This document shows positions 6,506 through 9,750 of a DNA stretch of 9,750 bases, piece after piece; the stretch's first letter is position 1, and each line of letters begins with the position of its first letter. The DNA lies in assembly GCA_030612585.1 (NCBI GenBank), contig JAUWNP010000166.1, forward strand, positions 1 through 9,750. The letters are read 5' to 3'. Below the pieces are notes generated by a model. That model was not told the origin of the DNA, ran no database searches, and saw only the letters and a list, made by a program, of their open reading frames with translations. Made by a program: the position numbers and the translations under genes. The stretch comes from Anaerolineae bacterium. GTDB lineage: Bacteria > Chloroflexota > Anaerolineae > B4-G1.

Positions 6506-6850
6506 TTAATCCACTCCGCATACGCCCACCTCAGCCAACTGGCAGATGATGGTAAAGGTGGTATGCTCGGTGGTCATGATACAGACGCCCTGCTCGTTGG
6601 CTTTCTCCACGGTGCTGGCATTGAGTTCCTTGCCCTCGGTGACGATGATACCGGCCAAGTCGAGAAGAGAGGCCACGGCTACAATATTGGGATGAGCCTG
6701 CAGTGTGACCCATAGGTTGCCCTGCTGAGCTTTGGCCAGCACGCAACTCAGAAGGTCCGAAGCGTATCCCCCGGTAACCTCAGCATCCAACCGCTGTGGA
6801 GCGGTCCGAACCGTGAGCTCAGCAGCAGTGACGATTTCTCCGAGTTTCAC
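6506..6850 (-). CDS. DRTGG-domain protein (second copy in operon)
   Basis: A 114-aa protein made of a single DRTGG domain, the small alpha/beta domain also found in the N-terminal part of some phosphotransacetylases; its ligand is not established. The signature region is EVTGGYASDLLSCVLAKAQQ (24-43), followed by WVTLQAHPNIVAVASLLDLA (47-66) and GIIVTEGKEL. There is no membrane segment or metal motif, though C36, C90, C103 and C111 are present. It is clearly related to the other DRTGG protein in this operon (7797-8198). The GTG start at 6850 overlaps the stop of the CBS-ATPase gene by 4 nt (GTGA) and follows GGAGGAAGAA. Similar small DRTGG proteins flank RsbW-like ATPase genes beside [FeFe]-hydrogenase operons in Clostridia and Thermotogae (from memory). 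A sensory or adaptor role for the hydrogenase is inference. Confidence 0.85.
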   Translation of the reverse strand: MKLGEIVTAAELTVRTAPQRLDAEVTGGYASDLLSCVLAKAQQGNLWVTLQAHPNIVAVASLLDLAGIIVTEGKELNASTVEKANEQGVCIMTTEHTTFTIICQLAEVGVCGVD

Positions 6851-7794
6851 TTCTTCCTCCTCTCCCGTTCTCCGCTCTTGTCGGCGTGAATGACGATCTC
6901 TAGTCGCGTTCCCACACCGACTGTTGATTCCAGTTTCATCTGATCGCTACATGATTTGATGTTAGGCAAGCCCATTCCAGCGCCGAATCCCATCTCACGC
7001 ACCCATTCGGGCGCAGTAGAGTAACCGGGCTGCATAGCCAGGTCAATATCGGGGATGCCAGGGCCATTGTCAAGCATCTCAATACGGATGCGGTCGGGTC
7101 GCACTTCGGCCACAATCTCCCCGCCATGAGCGTAGATGACAATATTCATCTCCGCTTCGTAAGTGGCGATAACCACACGACGGATGATGCCAGGATCAAA
7201 GCCCAGGCGGCTCAAGGTAGTCTTAAGGTTGCCAGAGGCTTCCCCCGCCCGGTCGAAATCACGGCCTATGAGGCGGTAGCCGATTACCAGGGCAGCCTCG
7301 TCGGCGATGATATCCTCGAAGATGTGGCTGGCGCGGTAACGGTGGATCTCCTCCGCGTGGTAGTCCACCTCCAGTCTGCGCAGCAGCGTGTGCATGATGT
7401 CGCCCTGGGTAATGATCCCCACCAGGTGCCCCTCCCGGTCCATGACAGGGAAGCGCCCGAACTTGAAACGGGCGAATTTGTCAACAGCACCCACAAGCGG
7501 CTCGTCGGCGTAGAGCGTCTCCACGCGCCGGTACATTTTCTCACCCACAGTGGCATCCAATTCCCCGGCCGCCAGTGCCTTGATCAAATCCTCAATGCTG
7601 ATGACGCCTATCATCTCCCCGTCTTCCATCACCGGCGTGCCGGAGATGCGGTTTACGCGCAGCACCTCACGAAACTGAGCCATAGTATCGTGGGGGGACA
7701 CGGTGACGACCTTTGGGGACATCGCCTGATCGACGGTCAGTTCATAGGTCAGTTCCTGGAGTTTTGTGATCTCCTGTGCTGGCTGCTTCTCCAC
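6847..7794 (-). CDS. CBS-pair / RsbT-like ATPase fusion (putative regulatory kinase)
   Basis: A 315-aa fusion. Residues 20-75 and 83-140 are two CBS domains (AMSPKVVTVSPHDTM..., RFPVMDREGHLVGIITQGDI), which as a pair usually bind AMP, ATP or NAD-type nucleotides. After a linker, residues 155-305 form a GHKL ATPase of the RsbT/RsbW anti-sigma kinase type: N-box IATYEAEMNIVIYAHGG (209-225, with N217), G1 box DNGPGIPDIDLAMQPGYST (242-260) and G2 GFGAGMGLPNIK (269-280). The G1 region is closest to RsbT switch kinases. There is no histidine phosphorylation domain. The GTG start at 7794 lies 2 nt after the stop of the first DRTGG gene, with a modest AAAGG site. Lying between two DRTGG genes and upstream of hydBGDA, it probably reports energy or redox state to the hydrogenase or its transcription. 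No sigma factor or STAS partner is in the window. Confidence 0.85.
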   Translation of the reverse strand: MEKQPAQEITKLQELTYELTVDQAMSPKVVTVSPHDTMAQFREVLRVNRISGTPVMEDGEMIGVISIEDLIKALAAGELDATVGEKMYRRVETLYADEPLVGAVDKFARFKFGRFPVMDREGHLVGIITQGDIMHTLLRRLEVDYHAEEIHRYRASHIFEDIIADEAALVIGYRLIGRDFDRAGEASGNLKTTLSRLGFDPGIIRRVVIATYEAEMNIVIYAHGGEIVAEVRPDRIRIEMLDNGPGIPDIDLAMQPGYSTAPEWVREMGFGAGMGLPNIKSCSDQMKLESTVGVGTRLEIVIHADKSGERERRKK

Positions 7795-7796
7795 AA

Positions 7797-8198
7797 TTAA
7801 CCTTTCACGCTATCCCCGAAGGCGAGACGCCATTGGCGTAGCGTAAGTTCAAAGAGACCACAACTGGACAACCCAGCCTGGTAAAGTCGGCCGCAGGTTT
7901 TGAACATCGTATACTTGGAGGCCAGCAGGGGAATACCCTTCTCTTCAGCCAGGACAACGGTCTCGGGTGGTGGCAGTTTCCCGCGCACGAAGACGATGGC
8001 CATGATGCCAGCCAGTTCGGCTGTGCGCACTACCTGGGGATTGGTCAGTCCGGTCATCAGGAGCGCACCTTCGCGGGTGAAGGCCAGCACATCGCTCATC
8101 AGATCGGATCCGCACCCCATCTGCACTTCTTTATCCAGATCAACGCTTTTAGAAATGACCTTTCCATCTATGATTGAGAGTACTTGGCGTAATTTCAT
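7797..8198 (-). CDS. DRTGG-domain protein (first copy in operon)
   Basis: A 133-aa single-domain DRTGG protein. MGCGSDLMSDVLAFTREGAL (27-46) aligns with the TGGYASDLLSCVLAKAQQGN stretch of the second copy (6506-6850), and LTNPQVVRTAELAGIMAIVF (51-70) with QAHPNIVAVASLLDLAGIIV. The DRTGG core is thus altered to MGCG, and the C-terminus is about 20 residues longer. The start at 8198 is chosen because its ATG overlaps the mobA stop by 4 nt (ATGA) and follows GGAAGGGAG. The open frame continues to 8276, but that part lies inside mobA and is not homologous. The function is unknown. The pairing of two diverged copies around a CBS-ATPase suggests a heteromeric sensor, which is inference. Confidence 0.85.
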   Translation of the reverse strand: MKLRQVLSIIDGKVISKSVDLDKEVQMGCGSDLMSDVLAFTREGALLMTGLTNPQVVRTAELAGIMAIVFVRGKLPPPETVVLAEEKGIPLLASKYTMFKTCGRLYQAGLSSCGLFELTLRQWRLAFGDSVKG

Positions 8199-8863
8199 GC
8201 GCTCCCTTCCAGCGCGAAAGTATAGCACATCCTGGCCTCGTTGCCAAGATGGGCCAGCACACGTGCCCGCTCCCAATCCTCAGGACCGTTGACGTTGAAG
8301 AACGACAACCCCTGGGGATCGAACCTGGTGATCTCAGCCCGCTCCACGTAGCGCACTCTGACCTCTCTAACTTCGTCGCGATAGAATGAGACGATTCGCC
8401 GCTCGCCACGGGCCAGAGCCCCTTCAATCGGCCCCAGGCAAGTCGCCGGGCGATAGACGGCGTGCAGCGGTTCCACGTCCGTCCAGCGAGGCACAACGAC
8501 GTCGGCATCCCGGGCCAGCGAGATGATGTAACGTAGCAGGTCGAGATTGAGAAACGGCATATCGCAGGCGACGACGAGCGCCAACTCCCCACGCGCAGCC
8601 AACAACCCAGCGTGCACCCCAGCCAGCACCCCAGCGCCTACGTACCGGTCGGCGACGACCCGCGCCGACCGGGGGAACAGGTGAGGAGCCATGCTGGTGA
8701 CGATGATGAGATCATCCGCCAACTGGGCCAACACGTCCAGTGTACGGGTGATCAGCGGCTGCCCCTCCAGTTCGAGAAGTGCCTTATCCCGTCCCAGGCG
8801 AGCGCTTCTGCCCCCCGCAAGTACCACGCCGCTCAGGGCCAGGTCCGATCTAACCACGTCCAT
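8195..8863 (-). CDS. mobA: Molybdenum cofactor guanylyltransferase
   Basis: A 222-aa nucleotidyltransferase that attaches GMP to molybdopterin, giving the guanine dinucleotide cofactor of formate dehydrogenases, nitrate reductases and related enzymes. The GTP-binding motif is VVLAGGRSARLGRDKALL (13-30), the metal-binding motif is VVACDMPFLN (97-106), and VEPLHAVYRP (130-139) and FFNVNGPEDWERA (188-200) are family signatures. Length is normal (about 200 aa). It is the first intact gene of the leftward cluster and overlaps the first DRTGG gene by 4 nt, although none of the hydrogenase subunits needs molybdopterin. An AGGAGG at 8890-8885 is about 20 nt from the ATG, too far to be an ideal ribosome site, and no earlier in-frame start codon lies between. 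The user of its product is not in the window; a possible formate dehydrogenase remnant lies just upstream. Confidence 0.9.
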   Translation of the reverse strand: MDVVRSDLALSGVVLAGGRSARLGRDKALLELEGQPLITRTLDVLAQLADDLIIVTSMAPHLFPRSARVVADRYVGAGVLAGVHAGLLAARGELALVVACDMPFLNLDLLRYIISLARDADVVVPRWTDVEPLHAVYRPATCLGPIEGALARGERRIVSFYRDEVREVRVRYVERAEITRFDPQGLSFFNVNGPEDWERARVLAHLGNEARMCYTFALEGSA

Positions 8864-9078
8864 AGCGCAATGATCTGGAAACTGCCTCCTGCCGGGCCCA
8901 CGCTACGGGGATTTCACCTTGACCGCGCAGACCTTGTACTCCGGGATTCAGGCTGAAGAGCCTCATCACCCGCCCGCTGGCGATGCTCCCCAACACCGCC
9001 TGTCCGTGGCGGCGCGGCCATCAACGATCACGAGCGGTCCGTGCTCCGGGCCACATACCTCCGACCCAACCACAGCGC
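8864..9078. other. Gap between the VOC gene and mobA
   Basis: There is no intact gene. Apart from the possible oxidoreductase tail at 8903-8991, an open minus-strand stretch (about 9076-8966; GPEHGPLVIVDGRAATD and flanks) is not recognised and lacks a start. I see no convincing promoter or T-run terminator on the minus strand here. Transcription from the VOC promoter at 9503-9531 could therefore run through into mobA and the hydrogenase genes. Confidence 0.45.
8903..8991 (-). pseudogene. Possible 3' remnant of a molybdopterin oxidoreductase (formate dehydrogenase alpha)
   Basis: Upstream of mobA, the minus strand reads IPEYKVCAVKVKSP followed by TAG (8947-8903). This resembles the C-terminal ending of bacterial formate dehydrogenase alpha subunits (…IPEYKVCAVRVE, from memory). 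A stop codon (8950-8948) immediately precedes it in frame, and the other frames carry only unrecognised open stretches, such as AVLGSIASGRVMRLF at about 8997-8953, so any parent gene is broken. The matched piece is only 14 residues, which makes this tentative. The position beside mobA, whose product such an enzyme needs, supports the reading. Confidence 0.4.
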
Positions 9079-9447
9079 CTAGCCGATGATCGAGTACAGG
9101 ATCACCTTGATTCCATCGGGATCGGTGAGCGAGAAGGCACGGTGATCCCAGGGTTTGTCTGCAAGTTCCCCTCTGATGAGCAATCCCTTCTCTTGTACAC
9201 GCCGATACCACTCATCCACATCGTCCACTTCGTAGGCCACCTCCATCCCATGCGGCGGCGTGTATTCCCTCCCAGGGGCGAGGGCCAGGACTTCAATAAT
9301 GCCGGAGGCTGCCTGGAACAACGTCCCCCGTTCGGCCGGCCCCCGATCCCACGAGCCAACGACAGGCAACCCTAGCCCGTCTCGGTAAAACGCCAGCGAG
9401 GCCTCGTAGTCCTTTGCTCTGAAGATGAAACGAAATTCATGGGGCAT
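9079..9447 (-). CDS. VOC-superfamily (glyoxalase / bleomycin-resistance fold) protein
   Basis: A 122-aa vicinal-oxygen-chelate protein with the usual two beta-alpha-beta-beta-beta units: FRFIFRAKDYEASLAFYRDG (5-24), SGIIEVLAL (48-56), MEVAYEVDDVDEWYRRVQEK (68-87) and HRAFSLTDPDGIKVILY (102-118). E52 and H102 sit where metal ligands are usual. The last ligand, normally glutamate in DPDG-x-x-I-E-L-Y, is replaced by I116, so a glyoxalase I-type metal site is incomplete; a binding or resistance role, or no metal, is possible. The start at 9447 follows AGGAGG by 9-10 nt. The open frame extends to 9693 but runs across the promoter at 9503-9531 and is not homologous. Substrate unknown. Confidence 0.85.
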   Translation of the reverse strand: MPHEFRFIFRAKDYEASLAFYRDGLGLPVVGSWDRGPAERGTLFQAASGIIEVLALAPGREYTPPHGMEVAYEVDDVDEWYRRVQEKGLLIRGELADKPWDHRAFSLTDPDGIKVILYSIIG

Positions 9448-9471
9448 CTCGAATCTCCTCCTCGAATCTCC
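9448..9471 (-). repeat. Duplicated ribosome-site region before the VOC gene
   Basis: The 11-mer ctcgaatctcc occurs at 9448-9458 and 9461-9471 (13-bp period). On the minus strand this gives two GGAGATTCGAG copies, the second directly before the ATG, with AGGAGG at their junction. It looks like a small tandem duplication covering the ribosome binding site. Confidence 0.6.
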
Positions 9472-9502
9472 GTGTATGACCGCAATGCCACCACACCTTA
9501 CG

Positions 9503-9531
9503 ATTATACTCGCAAATCGCCAGCATGCCAA
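9503..9531 (-). promoter_or_regulatory. sigma70-type promoter of the VOC gene
   Basis: On the minus strand TTGGCA (9531-9526) and a perfect TATAAT (9508-9503) are separated by exactly 17 bp. Transcription would begin near 9496, about 50 nt before the ATG at 9447. This is the best promoter on the minus strand in the window and, lacking a clear terminator after the VOC gene, may also feed mobA and the hydrogenase genes. Confidence 0.75.
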
Positions 9532-9692
9532 CCAGGCGACAGGGAGCGTATCACGTTTGGGACAAGCGACAAACTGTGTGACTTCGTCAAGGCCGCTATA
9601 TACCCCTATCGTAACGGTTGCGCAACCAGAAGCGAGATGTTTCCTGGGGCGCGAAAACTGAACTTTGACAACTGAAACAAGACAAACTCTCA

Positions 9693-9732
9693 CTGTGCTG
9701 GTATGATACTAATCACAAACCAACTAGCACAG
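9693..9732 (+). promoter_or_regulatory. Extended -10 promoter within an inverted repeat
   Basis: The plus strand has TGGTATGAT (TGn-TATGAT, -10 hexamer at 9702-9707), an extended -10 element, with no good -35 at 16-18 bp; TTGACA at 9665-9670 is 31 bp away and too far. Inverted arms ctgtgctggt (9693-9702) and actagcacag (9723-9732), matching with one G-T, bracket the -10 and the predicted start near 9714, and the right arm abuts AGGAG. They could be an operator. Its target would be the rightward gene at 9744. Confidence 0.45.
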
Positions 9733-9743
9733 GAGAGTTCACA

Positions 9744-9750
9744 ATGATTA
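9744..9750 (+). CDS. 5' end of a rightward gene cut by the window edge
   Basis: An ATG at 9744-9746 follows AGGAG (9731-9735) at a normal 8-nt spacing and lies about 30 nt after the extended -10 promoter. Only ATG ATT A is present (Met-Ile), so the product cannot be named. It is divergent from the VOC gene. Confidence 0.45.

Noticed and set aside
9448..9693. 82-residue N-terminal extension of the VOC protein
   Set aside because: It crosses a near-perfect promoter and a strong ribosome site for the start at 9447, and has no VOC homology.
9665..9707. Classical promoter from TTGACA (9665) and TATGAT (9702)
   Set aside because: The spacing is 31 bp; the extended -10 alone is the better explanation.

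Overview
The window carries one long leftward (minus-strand) gene cluster built around a cytoplasmic four-subunit [NiFe] hydrogenase, flanked by accessory DNA. The organism looks bacterial, with GC-rich coding DNA, strong AGGAGG-type ribosome binding sites and tightly overlapping genes. A Chloroflexota origin (Anaerolineae or a related class) is my best guess, based on the gene families and the abundant heptanucleotide tandem repeats. It is a guess from memory; no search was run.

Layout, left to right. 19-185: a 151-bp non-coding transposable element (MITE) with 23-bp imperfect terminal inverted repeats and an 8-bp target duplication, resembling ISL3-family ends. 223-793 (+): a decayed zinc-type alcohol dehydrogenase, with the N-terminal half missing, one frameshift and one internal deletion. 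803-1735 (-): an intact cysteine synthase of the CysM type. 1736-2011: non-coding, with an inverted heptanucleotide repeat array and a branched GC-rich RNA structure ending in a T-run, probably the terminator of the hydrogenase transcript or a leader of the cysteine synthase gene.

2012-8863 (-): nine consecutive genes joined by 1-4 nt overlaps or gaps of at most 16 nt. In transcription order they are mobA, a DRTGG-domain protein, a protein fusing two CBS domains to an RsbT/RsbW-like ATPase, a second DRTGG protein, hydB, hydG, hydD, hydA and a hydrogenase maturation endopeptidase. The hydB-hydG-hydD-hydA order matches the group 3b (NADP-linked, 'sulfhydrogenase') enzymes of Pyrococcus. Electrons would pass between H2 at the HydA NiFe site, the HydD and HydB iron-sulfur clusters, and FAD/NAD(P) on HydG. 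The protease trims the HydA tail. The DRTGG / CBS-ATPase / DRTGG block looks like an energy- or redox-sensing partner module, and is the most interesting part of the window.

8864-9078: no intact gene, but a short stretch resembling the C-terminus of a molybdopterin formate dehydrogenase, which would explain the neighbouring mobA. 9079-9447 (-): a small VOC (glyoxalase/bleomycin-resistance fold) protein with a very good sigma70-type promoter at 9503-9531. 9448-9743: a divergent intergenic region with an extended -10 promoter and an inverted repeat before a rightward gene of which only the first codons are present (ATG at 9744).

Two hydrogenase-operon genes (hydD and the protease) carry heptanucleotide repeat arrays directly after their start codons. 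The arrays are translated into short N-terminal extensions with a seven-residue period.
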